Source: Verrucomicrobiaceae bacterium
GTDB taxonomy: Bacteria > Verrucomicrobiota > Verrucomicrobiia > Verrucomicrobiales > Verrucomicrobiaceae
Length of the DNA stretch: 64,000 nt
Assembly (NCBI GenBank): GCA_947507875.1
Contig: CANNQP010000009.1
Location: 1-64,000, forward strand
Direction: 5' to 3'
Below are positions 9,330-17,830 of this stretch, piece by piece. The notes beneath the pieces are model-generated. The model did not search any database. It worked only from the letters and a program-made list of their open reading frames with translations, and was not told the DNA's origin. The translations under genes and the position numbers were made by a program. Every line of letters starts with the position of its first letter. Position 1 is the stretch's first letter.

Positions 9330-10451
9330 TCACGGCTGGCGCTTCATGTCCAGTTCCAGGGCAAAGCTCGACTGCGCGACGCGGACACCGTTGACCTGCA
9401 GTTCGACTAAATGGTGCCCAGCATGGTGCTTCCGCGTGGTGAAGTCGCGCAGGGTTTGCTTTTTGCTCAGCGTCAATGTCGCACTGGCGGGTAGCTCGAC
9501 CTCGGTCCACTTGAAGACCTTCGCAAACGTTTGGCCGCGTGTTTTCACGTAGTGGACGACGTAATCAATGACTAGGGGCTGTGCCTCTTGGTGCGTGGAG
9601 GTCAGTTGTACTTCCAGTTGAATGGGTTGACCCAACATGACCCGTGAGGGGTGGATGGAGAACTCAGCCTCTAGGTTGGCCTGTTCCCCGTAGCCAAAGA
9701 GCCGGAGTGCGCGTGGATCGCCTCGCTTGATTAGCGTGCGGCAGGCATGACGGGCGATCCAGCGTAGTGGTTCCTGGCGCAGATCCCACTGTTCCAGTTG
9801 GTTCAGCACCCAGTTGGGATGGTCTTTGGTGATGTCGTTGAGGTGATTCGCGACGGAGCGCCGGACATAGAGTGAGGGGTCGGCTTTCAGCGCCTCCAAG
9901 ATTGGCCCGCAGGGAGTAGGATCGTTGACCAGCGCTTTCAGCTTCAGTCCCCAGGGTAGGCGGGGGCGTGAGCCTTCGCTGGCGAGGCGGCGCACATGCT
10001 CATCGGGGTCAGCGGTCCAGGTCAGCAGCCGCTTTATCGTTCGCACTGGGTCGGCGGCGATGAACGGACGCACGGCAAACTCGGCCGAGCCATACCGGGT
10101 AAAGCGGCGCAATGCCTCCAGCGAGGTGTTGACATCATGCTGCCCGTAGGTGGCGACGAAGTCGCAAAGGAAGATGCCAACAAAGCTGTGGTCGATCTGG
10201 GGAGCCAGCGCTTGCAGTACCTGTAACTTTTGCAGGTAAGTGCCAGGCAGGGAGGCATCGGTCGCGACAGCGCACTGGTGCAGTCGCTGCATCAGACTGC
10301 GAGATTCGAGGCCTTTGAGGGTTAGTTCGAGGAAGGTTTGTTTTTGAAAGCGCGGCGTGATCTGCACCAGCGCGTCAGCGAGCTGGCGGTAGCGTTTTTC
10401 ATCAAACCAGTCCTTGAGTTGGCGCGGTAGGGGCTCTTCGGACTTTGGCAT
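9330..10451 (-). CDS. alkC: DNA alkylation repair protein, AlkC type
   Basis: A 373-residue protein. Residues 1-240 are HEAT-like helical repeats with the phrase RRLASEGSRPRLPWGLKL near 140-157, SLYVRRSVANHLNDITKDHP near 190-210, and a following Trp-containing repeat. These match the AlkC branch of the AlkC/AlkD glycosylases, which excise bulky or positively charged N-alkylated bases without flipping them. The remainder (about 250-370) is an all-beta, Ig-like domain (QLEVQLTSTHQEAQPLVIDY), as known in part of the AlkC family. The protein is cytoplasmic. The kinase gene lies directly upstream on the same strand, with 27 bp between them, but no functional link is evident. Confidence 0.85.
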   Translation of the reverse strand: MPKSEEPLPRQLKDWFDEKRYRQLADALVQITPRFQKQTFLELTLKGLESRSLMQRLHQCAVATDASLPGTYLQKLQVLQALAPQIDHSFVGIFLCDFVATYGQHDVNTSLEALRRFTRYGSAEFAVRPFIAADPVRTIKRLLTWTADPDEHVRRLASEGSRPRLPWGLKLKALVNDPTPCGPILEALKADPSLYVRRSVANHLNDITKDHPNWVLNQLEQWDLRQEPLRWIARHACRTLIKRGDPRALRLFGYGEQANLEAEFSIHPSRVMLGQPIQLEVQLTSTHQEAQPLVIDYVVHYVKTRGQTFAKVFKWTEVELPASATLTLSKKQTLRDFTTRKHHAGHHLVELQVNGVRVAQSSFALELDMKRQP

Positions 10452-10478
10452 AAAATGCGATGGCTGGCAGCTCGTGGG

Positions 10479-12905
10479 CTAATCTTCCTCGCGAGCATGA
10501 AGGCCAGAGCTGCTGAGGATGATACGGAAGCCGACATCGGCCAACTGAGCCTGCACAGGCACGGAACGACGGTAAGAGGCCAGTAGCTCGCGGGTCAGGT
10601 ACGTTGTGTAGCCACCACCACGGACGACCCCACCCGTGCCGTCTTCGGCCCAGGCATCGGAGACCCATTCCCAGACATTGCCGGAGAGATCGTGGATTTG
10701 CGTGCGGGCATCGGCGCGGAAGCTCGCCACAGGCGCAGGTCCACTGAAACCATCTTTGTAGCCGGGAATGATGGCTTTGCTGGAGATCCCTGCCGACTGA
10801 TCGGCAAAGTTGCCCGTGCGTGCAGGTGGGATGGCGGTGAATCCCCAGGGAAAAAAGCCACCGATCGCTGCGCTGCGCTGGGCTGCGCTAGCGCCAATTT
10901 CGCGTGGAAGGTTCACAGCCATACTCCATTCGTCATCCGTTGGTAGTCGATATTCCTGATCGGGCTCCAGCAGACCTTTGCCCCGTTCACGGTCGGTTAA
11001 CCAGCGGCAGAACTGCTCAGCCTCCGTTCGGGAAACCAGGGTGACAGGTAGGTCGGGCTCCTGATCCAGCACACGTCCCGGCAGATTGGCGAGGCCGATG
11101 CTACGGGCGAACTCTACAAATTCGCGGCGTCGTGTTTCTGTGGTAGCAATCATCGCTCGGCCGAGTGGTGCCAGCTTCATGCCCAGGCTGTTTTCCCAGA
11201 GCTTACCAAAAACAACCGCACCCGTCGCGCGGAGGCGCAAGTTGAAGCTCATGGACTGACCGACCTTCAGCTCACCGTTTACGTTTTCGGCCTTGTAGCC
11301 TGGTAGGCGGATTTCGAAGGCGAATTTTTCAGCCCGCGTTTTGTCCAGCCGCAGCGGGGTGCGGCCGATCAAGGCATCACCCTGCCAGACTTCTGCGCCG
11401 GGCGGTGTCGTGCTGATGCTGACCTTGCCATACAGCACGCGCACGATTTCGGTGCGGATGGCCTGTCGTCCCGGCGTGGGCGTCATCCCATTCGGCAGCT
11501 TGATGTCTGCGACGCGCCAAATGTATTCGTGATCGATGTCCAGCCTTCCACTGCTGCGATCACGCGTGGTCATCCATGCGCAGAATGCATCGGCATCAGG
11601 ACCTGGCACCATCACGCAGTTCAGGATTCGTTTATCGGGTGTGGAGAAAGGTACCACATCAAAAGCGGCTGCACGCAGAGTGGATTCCAGGAAACTTCGA
11701 AATGTCGTCACCTCCACAGGCAAGTCAGCCACGTGGCGGTCCTTGGCATGGCTGAACCATTGTCGATCCAGGTTTTGCCAGGGTTTTCCAGTTTGCGGTT
11801 GGATCGGGGCAGGGGCAGGGCGGACTGGCAGGGGTAGATCGTAGGCCCATTCTTGCTGGTACTTTGCCGAGTGCAGCGCTGCTCCCGCTGCGCAGGAACC
11901 AAGTAGCGTGATCACGCTGGCACGTATCATCCGCCGAGATAGGCTTTCCTGACGCTTTGAGCCGACTCGTTGCAGGGCTTCAGCAAACTCTCCCGCGTTT
12001 TGGAAGCGCTCATTCAGATCCGGGGCACATGCCTTGCAGATCACGCGGTTCAAATCGACCCAAAAGGGCCATTCTTCATCGCTAAGATGCGCGGGAATTT
12101 CGGGAAACTCCATGCGGTCTTTACCGCTGCTCATCTCGTAAAGCACTTTGCCCAAGCTGTAGATGTCTGCCTGGGGTGTTCCTGGACCTTCCGGTGGCAC
12201 AAAGCCCTCCGTACCCACAAAGGTACGTTCACCCAGGGCAGCGACGAGGCCGATGTCGGCTAGTTTACAGACTCCACCGCAAAAAATGATGTTGGAGGGC
12301 TTGATGTCGCGGTGAGTCAGACCGCGGTTGTGCATGTAGTGCAGCGCATCGGCCATGTAAACGCCAGCATCGCGGCAAAAGACCAGATCCAGCCGGCCAT
12401 GGCGTTTCATGTCTGTGCCTAGGGTGCGAGGCACATACGTCTGCACGTTTTCAAAGTTGGGTCCGTCCTCGGCATCATCCGCCAGCTCCATCACGCAATA
12501 ATAAAACCCACGCGCTTCATTCCAGCCTACGTGCAGGATGTGGACAAGGCAGGGGTGGCCGCGGGAAATAGGTTCAAACTGTTGAATTCCAAGGAATTCA
12601 CGATGGAAAGTTCTGGTGAGTTCGAAGTCCTCCCGCCATACAATTTTCACCGCGCGGTAGGCACCCGTTACACTTTGGGCTAGCCAAACTTCACCATAGG
12701 CACCCGATCCGATGCGACGGATCAGCGTGTAGTCGGGGATGACGATGTCATCCCGATGTGAGGCCGGCCCATTTTTTTTGCTCAGGCTAAGCACGGCTTC
12801 AGGCGGTGCCGGAAGTCCCCCCATGCTTTCCGAGGCTGAACCCACTTCATCTGCCTCGGGCATAGGCAGGTCTGGTGGTGGCAGATCGGAGTGGGCAGTA
12901 GGCAT
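10479..12905 (-). CDS. Membrane-anchored Ser/Thr kinase with PEGA and FGE-like (SUMF) domains
   Basis: An 808-residue protein from the ATG at 12905 (a TTG at 12956 would add 17 residues). A Pro/Ser-rich N-terminal segment (1-55) is followed by a Hanks-type kinase: glycine loop RIGSGAYGEV at 64-73, AVKIVW Lys87, catalytic loop HRDIKPSN at 198-205, and metal motif DIG instead of DFG at 217-219. A transmembrane helix is at about 327-347. Outside the membrane come a degenerate FGE-like half (about 425-485), a PEGA repeat (about 493-560, with TPPGAEVWQGDALIGRTPL) and a second, fuller FGE/SUMF-type domain (565-800) with NVWEWVSDAW and RGGGYTTY. The FGE cysteines are not seen, so the domain is probably a ligand-binding C-type-lectin-like fold. 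The role is inferred to be transduction of an extracytoplasmic signal. Confidence 0.93.
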   Translation of the reverse strand: MPTAHSDLPPPDLPMPEADEVGSASESMGGLPAPPEAVLSLSKKNGPASHRDDIVIPDYTLIRRIGSGAYGEVWLAQSVTGAYRAVKIVWREDFELTRTFHREFLGIQQFEPISRGHPCLVHILHVGWNEARGFYYCVMELADDAEDGPNFENVQTYVPRTLGTDMKRHGRLDLVFCRDAGVYMADALHYMHNRGLTHRDIKPSNIIFCGGVCKLADIGLVAALGERTFVGTEGFVPPEGPGTPQADIYSLGKVLYEMSSGKDRMEFPEIPAHLSDEEWPFWVDLNRVICKACAPDLNERFQNAGEFAEALQRVGSKRQESLSRRMIRASVITLLGSCAAGAALHSAKYQQEWAYDLPLPVRPAPAPIQPQTGKPWQNLDRQWFSHAKDRHVADLPVEVTTFRSFLESTLRAAAFDVVPFSTPDKRILNCVMVPGPDADAFCAWMTTRDRSSGRLDIDHEYIWRVADIKLPNGMTPTPGRQAIRTEIVRVLYGKVSISTTPPGAEVWQGDALIGRTPLRLDKTRAEKFAFEIRLPGYKAENVNGELKVGQSMSFNLRLRATGAVVFGKLWENSLGMKLAPLGRAMIATTETRRREFVEFARSIGLANLPGRVLDQEPDLPVTLVSRTEAEQFCRWLTDRERGKGLLEPDQEYRLPTDDEWSMAVNLPREIGASAAQRSAAIGGFFPWGFTAIPPARTGNFADQSAGISSKAIIPGYKDGFSGPAPVASFRADARTQIHDLSGNVWEWVSDAWAEDGTGGVVRGGGYTTYLTRELLASYRRSVPVQAQLADVGFRIILSSSGLHAREED

Positions 12906-13095
12906 TCGGGCTGAAATGATACTCAGCCTCTCTACCGCGCACAACTCAAGACCCAAGAATCCTTCTTCTCTTATCCGGGAAAAGTTCGGTCTTCTTCATG
13001 CCTTCGCGGTTGACGCCACTCAGGCGCGCTCCCTTTTGCTCCCCCGCGCCTCGCGGCCTAAGTTTCTCTTTCACTCAACTCCTTTCTTGCCCCTG

Positions 13096-14874
13096 ATGTC
13101 TGACGCCCCCGCCACGAAGAAAATCTGGGACCGCTCTGCCTGGCGCGATGCCGGCTTCTTCCTTCGCTACCTGCGTCCTCACTTCAATGTCTTCATCCCC
13201 GCGATGCTGGCGTTGGCCCTGACTGCAGGATTGACCGTGGCCTTCATCTACCTGATGTCTGACCTAGCGGGGAAAGGCCTGGCCGGTGCCCAAGGTCCTG
13301 AGTGGAAGCAGGAGATGCATGACACGCTCTGGATCATGCTGGCGTTGGTGGCTGCCCAGGCTGTCATCGCCTTTTTCCGGATCATGCTTTTTGCCAAGGC
13401 CTCCGAACGAGCTCTGGCCCAGCTGCGCAAAGACACGTTTAGCCGCATCATTCGTCTGCCGATGGGCACACTGAACAAGCGCCGTGTGGGTGAGCTGGCT
13501 TCGCGCATCGCGAATGATGTGGAATCCATGCGTGAGACGCTGGTGATGACCATTCCGATGCTGCTGCGCCACACGGTCATGCTCAGCGGTTGTTTGGTGC
13601 TGGTCATGCAGATCTCCATCAAGCTGGCACTGGTCATGGTCGGCACTGTACCGGTCGCCATCGTCTTGATTGCGCTTTTCGGGGCCCGTATCCGCAAGCT
13701 CGTGCGCAAGTCGCAGGATAGCTTGGCTGCCTCTCAGGTCATTGTCGAAGAAAGCCTGCAGAGCATCATCAGCGTTAAGGCTTTTGCCAACGAAGTACAT
13801 GAGTCGGCTCGCTACGAGTCACGCCTGGGCGAATTTCTTTCCATGGCACTGCGCGCGGCAGCTCCGCGGGCGGCCTTCATCGCCTTCATTATCTTTTCCT
13901 TCAGCGTGGCGTTGATCGTGGTCATTTGGGCTGCTTTGACCATGCTGGCGGCGGGTGAGATCGCCACGCCTGCGCTCTCTCGGTTCGCGGCTCTCAGTGG
14001 CATGATCGCCGCCTCGTTTGCTCAATTCTCCGAGCTCATCACGCAGCTTCAGCGCACCTTGGGCGCTACCGATCGTGTGCGTGAGTTGCTCTGTGAGCCT
14101 TTGGAGCCACAAGAGCCCGCGCTGGAGATGCGCCGTTTCCGGGGCGAGATCGAAATCAAAGACGTGACCTTTGCCTACCCCACACGGCCGGAGGCTATCG
14201 TGCTGCGTGAGTTTGGCTTTAAAGCCGAAGCGGGGCAGCGCATCGCTTTGGTCGGTCCGAGTGGGTCGGGCAAAACGACAACGGTTTCGCTGCTGTTCCG
14301 CTTTTACGAGCCCAGCACAGGAGAAATCCTCATCGACGGGCAGCCTGCTCACGACATGCCGCTGCCTTTGTTGCGCCGAAACCTCGCCCTCGTCCCCCAG
14401 GAAGTGTTGCTTTTCGGCGGCAGCATCCGGGAAAACATCGCCTACGGCAAGCCAGACGCTAGCGAGGCGGAGATCATTGAGGCTGCCAAACAGGCCAACG
14501 CGCATCTCTTCATCGAAAAGATGCCGGAAGGCTACGACACCCTGGTCGGTGAGCGTGGAACCCAGCTTTCCGGAGGTCAGCGCCAGCGCATCGCCATCGC
14601 ACGTGCCATCTTGGCGAATCCTGCCATTCTCATCCTCGATGAGGCGACGAGTAGCCTAGACGCGGAGAGCGAGCGTCTTGTGCAAGATGCCTTGGATAAG
14701 CTGATGGAGAACCGCACCAGCCTGATTATCGCCCATCGCCTGTCCACCGTGCGCCGTTGTGATCAAATCCTGGTCATGTCCGGCGGCACCATCGTCGAGC
14801 GCGGCACGCACGACGAACTCATCGCCAAGCCAGGTGGCCTTTATGGAACCTTGGCGCGTTTGCAGTTGGAATAA
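13096..14874 (+). CDS. ABC exporter, fused membrane and ATPase domains (MsbA/MDR type)
   Basis: A 592-residue half-transporter. The frame is open well upstream across the kinase gene, but the ATG at 13096 (MSDAPATKK) fits family length and leaves a promoter region between the divergent genes. Residues about 25-310 hold the six-helix exporter domain. The nucleotide-binding domain has Walker A GPSGSGKTT near 386, the Q-loop FVPQEVLLFG-type segment, signature LSGGQRQRIAIARA near 493, Walker B LILDEATSSLD, and the H-loop His in IAHRLST. It is a homodimeric exporter of lipids, peptides or drugs; MsbA-like lipid A flipping is possible but not shown. The thioredoxin gene follows 47 bp later. Confidence 0.92.
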   Translation: MSDAPATKKIWDRSAWRDAGFFLRYLRPHFNVFIPAMLALALTAGLTVAFIYLMSDLAGKGLAGAQGPEWKQEMHDTLWIMLALVAAQAVIAFFRIMLFAKASERALAQLRKDTFSRIIRLPMGTLNKRRVGELASRIANDVESMRETLVMTIPMLLRHTVMLSGCLVLVMQISIKLALVMVGTVPVAIVLIALFGARIRKLVRKSQDSLAASQVIVEESLQSIISVKAFANEVHESARYESRLGEFLSMALRAAAPRAAFIAFIIFSFSVALIVVIWAALTMLAAGEIATPALSRFAALSGMIAASFAQFSELITQLQRTLGATDRVRELLCEPLEPQEPALEMRRFRGEIEIKDVTFAYPTRPEAIVLREFGFKAEAGQRIALVGPSGSGKTTTVSLLFRFYEPSTGEILIDGQPAHDMPLPLLRRNLALVPQEVLLFGGSIRENIAYGKPDASEAEIIEAAKQANAHLFIEKMPEGYDTLVGERGTQLSGGQRQRIAIARAILANPAILILDEATSSLDAESERLVQDALDKLMENRTSLIIAHRLSTVRRCDQILVMSGGTIVERGTHDELIAKPGGLYGTLARLQLE

Positions 14875-14921
14875 AATGCAACATGTGACGTCTTATCCCT
14901 GTCCCTGAAAGATACCCTCTT

Positions 14922-15344
14922 ATGAAAAAACTCCTCACCATCCTGGCCGCTGCGATTTTCCTTCCCGTTTTAGCGGCTGATTTTCCGGCAGGTAGCCCTA
15001 AGTTCGGCACAAACTACGAAGAAGCGCTGGCCACGGCCAAGAAAGAAGGCAAGCCCGTCGTGCTCGTCTTTTCCGCAGCTTGGTGCCCGCCCTGCCAGGC
15101 CATGAAGAAGAGCGTTTATCCGAGCGCTGAAGTGAAGCCTCTGCAGGACAAGTTTGTCTGGGCCTACCTGGACGTCGATGAAGAGCCCAACGCCAAAGCT
15201 GCTGAGCAATACAAAGTGCAGGGGATCCCTCATGTGCAATTTCTCGATAAAGAAGGCAAAGCTCTGATTAGCCAAGTTGGAGGAGTCTCTGCAGCGGAGT
15301 TCGCTGGTATTCTGACTAAAGTGGCAGAGAAGGCCGGCAAGTGA
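14922..15344 (+). CDS. Exported thioredoxin-family protein
   Basis: A 140-residue protein with a signal peptide (residues 1-19, KKLL followed by a hydrophobic stretch to ADF) and a thioredoxin fold. The active site WCPPC is near residues 54-58, followed by QAMKKSVY. GIPHVQFLDKEGK carries the cis-Pro and the central beta hairpin. It resembles small periplasmic thioredoxin-like proteins of the DUF953/TlpA/DsbE type; it probably reduces or isomerises disulfides or delivers electrons outside the cytoplasm. The strong rho-independent terminator at 15376-15410 follows, so it ends a transcription unit that may begin with the ABC gene. Confidence 0.9.
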   Translation: MKKLLTILAAAIFLPVLAADFPAGSPKFGTNYEEALATAKKEGKPVVLVFSAAWCPPCQAMKKSVYPSAEVKPLQDKFVWAYLDVDEEPNAKAAEQYKVQGIPHVQFLDKEGKALISQVGGVSAAEFAGILTKVAEKAGK

Positions 15345-15375
15345 TTCGTGTCATCGGCTGAGCCGATCCCCTTGA

Positions 15376-15410
15376 GCTTCCGTCATGCATCATGGCGGAA
15401 GCTTTTTTTT
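15376..15410 (+). terminator. Rho-independent terminator after the thioredoxin gene
   Basis: A 12-bp stem with one GU pair (left arm 15376-15387, right arm 15391-15402), a 3-base loop and a run of eight T (15403-15410) make a textbook intrinsic terminator. It lies 31 bp after the thioredoxin stop codon and 48 bp before the left repeat of the integrated element, so it isolates host transcription from the element. Confidence 0.9.
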
Positions 15411-15457
15411 CGGTCCGACGCCGCTTGGGCTGAATCTGCGTTGGATTTGTCGCGGTC

Positions 15458-15490
15458 ATATGGTGCACGGAGAGGGATTCGAACCCCCGA
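15458..15490. repeat. Left attachment repeat (33 bp, copy of the tRNA-Val 3' end)
   Basis: This is identical over 33 bases to 21518-21550. It contains the T-arm, the 3' acceptor strand and CCA of tRNA-Val in minus orientation, plus three bases (ATA) beyond CCA. There is no tRNA 5' half beside it, so it is a displaced fragment (att scar) and not a functional tRNA. Confidence 0.93.
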
Positions 15491-15588
15491 TTAGCCATTG
15501 GCTTTTCCTTGGATTTCCACCAACGTCCAATGCCCTGTAAAATAAGGCTTAGAGGATCATTCATGTAAAGCAGTGGACAGGAATGAAC

Positions 15589-15611
15589 GTTCTCACTATC
15601 GTTCTCACTAC
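15589..15611 (+). repeat. Left paired 12-bp-period repeat, likely integrase arm site
   Basis: GTTCTCACTATC is followed immediately by GTTCTCACTAC, two direct copies of GTTCTCACTA with a 12-bp period, 99 bp inside the left attachment repeat. A near-identical pair (GTTCCCACTTTT then GTTCCCACTTC) sits inside the right end at 21462-21484. AGTGGACA precedes both, at 15572-15579 and 21443-21450. A pair at each end in the same orientation suits arm-type binding by the integrase or its excision factor (inference). The location between two possible integrase starts also favours the downstream start. Confidence 0.6.
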
Positions 15612-15621
15612 CTTTCCTAGC

Positions 15622-16767
15622 ATGGCTTCTACCCACAAACGCACCCGCTCTAAATTCTGGTATGCAGCCTTCACGGATGCCAACGGTAGGCGATTGAAGA
15701 AGTCCACGAAAACGACAGACAAGAAAATGGCAGACAAGATCGCTCATGAGTTTGAAAGCGTGGCGAATAAGCGCAGAACGCTTACACAACTGCGTCGTGT
15801 CATTGGTGAAATGAGCCGCGAGCTTCTGGGGGATGATTTACGGGAGCCGACGCTGCGTGAGCATATTGAGGAATGGCTCAACGCTAAGGCACCAAGCATT
15901 GCTCCTGCCACGGCTGTCTTTTATCGCAATGCTACCAGCAAGTTTCTGGCTTGGTTGGGCGGAAGGGCGGATCAAGAAATATCGCTCATTACCCGTGCCA
16001 ATATTGTGACCTTCCGTAATGAAAGAGCGGCTGTCGCTGCGCCCAAAACGGTAAACCATGAAATTAAGGTGCTGCGCATGGTTTTTCGCTCTGCTCGAAA
16101 GGATGGCATTATTTCCGATAATCCTGCTGAGTTTGCTGAGACTGTGCGTGACAGAGGGGGGAACTCAGCCCGCCGTCCATTTACCATACCTGAGTTGCGT
16201 GCGGTGCTGGATGCCTGCGATGATGAGTGGAAATCACTCGTTCTGTTCGGTCTCTACACGGGGCAGCGACTTGGTGATTTGGCCACTCTCTCATGGGCTA
16301 ACTTAGACTTGCAGCGTCAGGATATTCGACTCACCACGGCAAAGACTGGCAAGCGGATGAGCATTCCGATCAGTGAGCCTTTGCAGCGCCATATTCTCAA
16401 TCTTCCTGCGGGTGATGCTCTCGATGCACCTATTCATCCACGGGCTTTCCAGACAATGCAGCGCTGTGGAAAGTCAGGTGGGCTATCAAACCAGTTTGCC
16501 AACATCCTGGCGGCTGCTGGTTTGCGTGAAAAGAAGACGCACCGCAAGCTGGGAGAGGGAAGGGGAGCGAAGCGGGAGGTTATCGGGTTATCGTTTCACT
16601 CTCTTCGACACACGGCTGTCTCCATGATGAAAGACGCGGGCATTCCCGCTGCCGCCGTGATGGAGATTATAGGCCACGATAGTGAGCAGATGAGTCAGCA
16701 TTACACGCATACAGGCCGTGAGGCACTAGAGAGGGCAGCTGCTTCTTTGCCGGACTTGGTAGGATAG
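15622..16767 (+). CDS. int: Tyrosine recombinase (integrase) of the tRNA-Val element
   Basis: A 381-residue site-specific recombinase. I chose the ATG at 15622 (MASTHKRTRSKFWYAAF); an ATG at 15583 would make the first 13 residues overlap the repeated putative arm sites. Residues 1-50 are an arm-binding-type N-terminal domain (DANGRRLKKSTKTTD). A core-binding SAM-like domain follows (about 70-170), and the catalytic domain carries Arg in LYTGQRLGDLATLSW, Lys in TAKTGKRMSIPI, HSLRH, the second His in IGHDSEQMSQ and the nucleophile Tyr in HYTH. All catalytic residues are intact, so it may be active. It lies at the end of the element away from the tRNA and reads inward. Confidence 0.93.
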   Translation: MASTHKRTRSKFWYAAFTDANGRRLKKSTKTTDKKMADKIAHEFESVANKRRTLTQLRRVIGEMSRELLGDDLREPTLREHIEEWLNAKAPSIAPATAVFYRNATSKFLAWLGGRADQEISLITRANIVTFRNERAAVAAPKTVNHEIKVLRMVFRSARKDGIISDNPAEFAETVRDRGGNSARRPFTIPELRAVLDACDDEWKSLVLFGLYTGQRLGDLATLSWANLDLQRQDIRLTTAKTGKRMSIPISEPLQRHILNLPAGDALDAPIHPRAFQTMQRCGKSGGLSNQFANILAAAGLREKKTHRKLGEGRGAKREVIGLSFHSLRHTAVSMMKDAGIPAAAVMEIIGHDSEQMSQHYTHTGREALERAAASLPDLVG

Positions 16768-16834
16768 TCCTGTGCAGCGGTAACAATCACTGCGGCTGTT
16801 GTTTTCCTTAGAAAGCCTTTCAGTTTGTTGGCGC

Positions 16835-17548
16835 ATGAGTGTTAAGCCACCTTCAGCCCTAAATTCCGACGGCAGCAGTAGTCATTCAGAAGAACAGAGT
16901 GATGAGGGGATTTTCATCCCAATCCCTGAGGACAGTTATAAAGAGACACTTGCCACGCTTCAAAAGACTTTGGCGCATGAGAAAAAACACCGCAGTGTTT
17001 ATCACTCAGACAAAGATAAAATGACGCTGCAAAAACTCACCAAACTTGAGTTAGATGCAAGTAAGCGCTGCCGCCTGTTCCTTGGGGGTATCAATACACC
17101 ACTAGAGAAGGAGTTGGCTTCATTCATCGGGGATTTTGTCACTGAGCAACTGTTGGTCAGGCACCCCTCCAGGACTAAAAAGAAGCGGGATTGGTCTAAA
17201 AACTTCAGCGCTATCAGGATGATTGTGGATGGGCTGCAAAACCTCAGTGAAAATAAGCCGTTCAAGAGGCGATCAGGTAAACAACTTTCAGACATACGTC
17301 AGAAAGTGTTCGACGAGCTTACGGCGATGAATGAATGGGACGAAATAAGGCCTTCGCTGAAAGAATTGCGAGATTCACTCAAGACAAAAAGAGGTGTCGA
17401 AATCACTGCGCCGCATCTCTCCAAAATCGTTCATGAATTGGGGATGGAAGGCGAGCTTAGTGATAGCCGCCGTGCTGATAGCGAATCAGGTAAGCGCCGA
17501 CGGAGAAAGCGCAATGTTTCCATTCGCACAGTTAGTAAGGCAACATAG
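16835..17548 (+). CDS. Unknown basic protein of the integrated element
   Basis: A 237-residue protein from the ATG at 16835 (a TTG at 16799 is also possible). Residues about 30-70 are charged and helical. The middle (about 85-150) is richer in hydrophobic residues, with KRCRLFLGGINTPLEKEL and FVTEQLLVRHPS. The C-terminus is strongly basic (GKRRRRKRN), which suggests nucleic acid binding. No known domain is recognised. It lies between the integrase and the HTH gene in the same orientation. Small genes at this place in satellites often encode regulators or inhibitors, but nothing here proves that. Confidence 0.7.
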   Translation: MSVKPPSALNSDGSSSHSEEQSDEGIFIPIPEDSYKETLATLQKTLAHEKKHRSVYHSDKDKMTLQKLTKLELDASKRCRLFLGGINTPLEKELASFIGDFVTEQLLVRHPSRTKKKRDWSKNFSAIRMIVDGLQNLSENKPFKRRSGKQLSDIRQKVFDELTAMNEWDEIRPSLKELRDSLKTKRGVEITAPHLSKIVHELGMEGELSDSRRADSESGKRRRRKRNVSIRTVSKAT

Positions 17549-17590
17549 TTTTCAGTCCTGATCTTGTGTTCTTAGTAGGCGTCGAAGTTT

Positions 17591-17830
17591 ATGAATAACC
17601 TCGACACCACACCACAATCGGCGGCAGTCAATTCACTACCGGAATTCGCAGATTATCAAACAGCCAAGCGGTTGTTCAGTCTGTCTCGCAGCTACCTTTA
17701 TCAGCTTGTGGAGGAACGGAAGATTCGATCCGTGAGCCTTCGCAAAAAGGGAGCACTTAAAGGCCGCAGGCTTTTTGATTGTGCCAGCATCCGCCAGTAT
17801 ATCAATTCCATGGTGGAGGAGGCAGAATGA
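17591..17830 (+). CDS. Helix-turn-helix DNA-binding protein (excisionase/AlpA-like)
   Basis: A 79-residue protein of the winged-helix excisionase (HTH_17/AlpA-like) size. LPEFADYQTAKRLFSLSRSY followed by LYQLVEERKI fits the helix-turn-helix that reads the operator, and KKGALKGRRLFDCASIRQYI fits the wing and last helix. Such proteins act as excisionases or repressors in integrative elements. Its TGA overlaps the ATG of the next gene (ATGA, 17827-17830), and GGAGGAGG just before serves as ribosome site for that gene, so the two are translationally coupled. Confidence 0.8.
   Translation: MNNLDTTPQSAAVNSLPEFADYQTAKRLFSLSRSYLYQLVEERKIRSVSLRKKGALKGRRLFDCASIRQYINSMVEEAE

Noticed and set aside
12739..13095. 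Upstream extension of the ABC exporter frame
   Set aside because: It overlaps the start of the divergent kinase gene and has no exporter sequence; the ATG at 13096 gives normal length.
15458..15490. A second tRNA-Val gene at the left end
   Set aside because: Only the 3' part is present; the 5' half, D-arm and anticodon are missing, so it is a displaced attachment copy.
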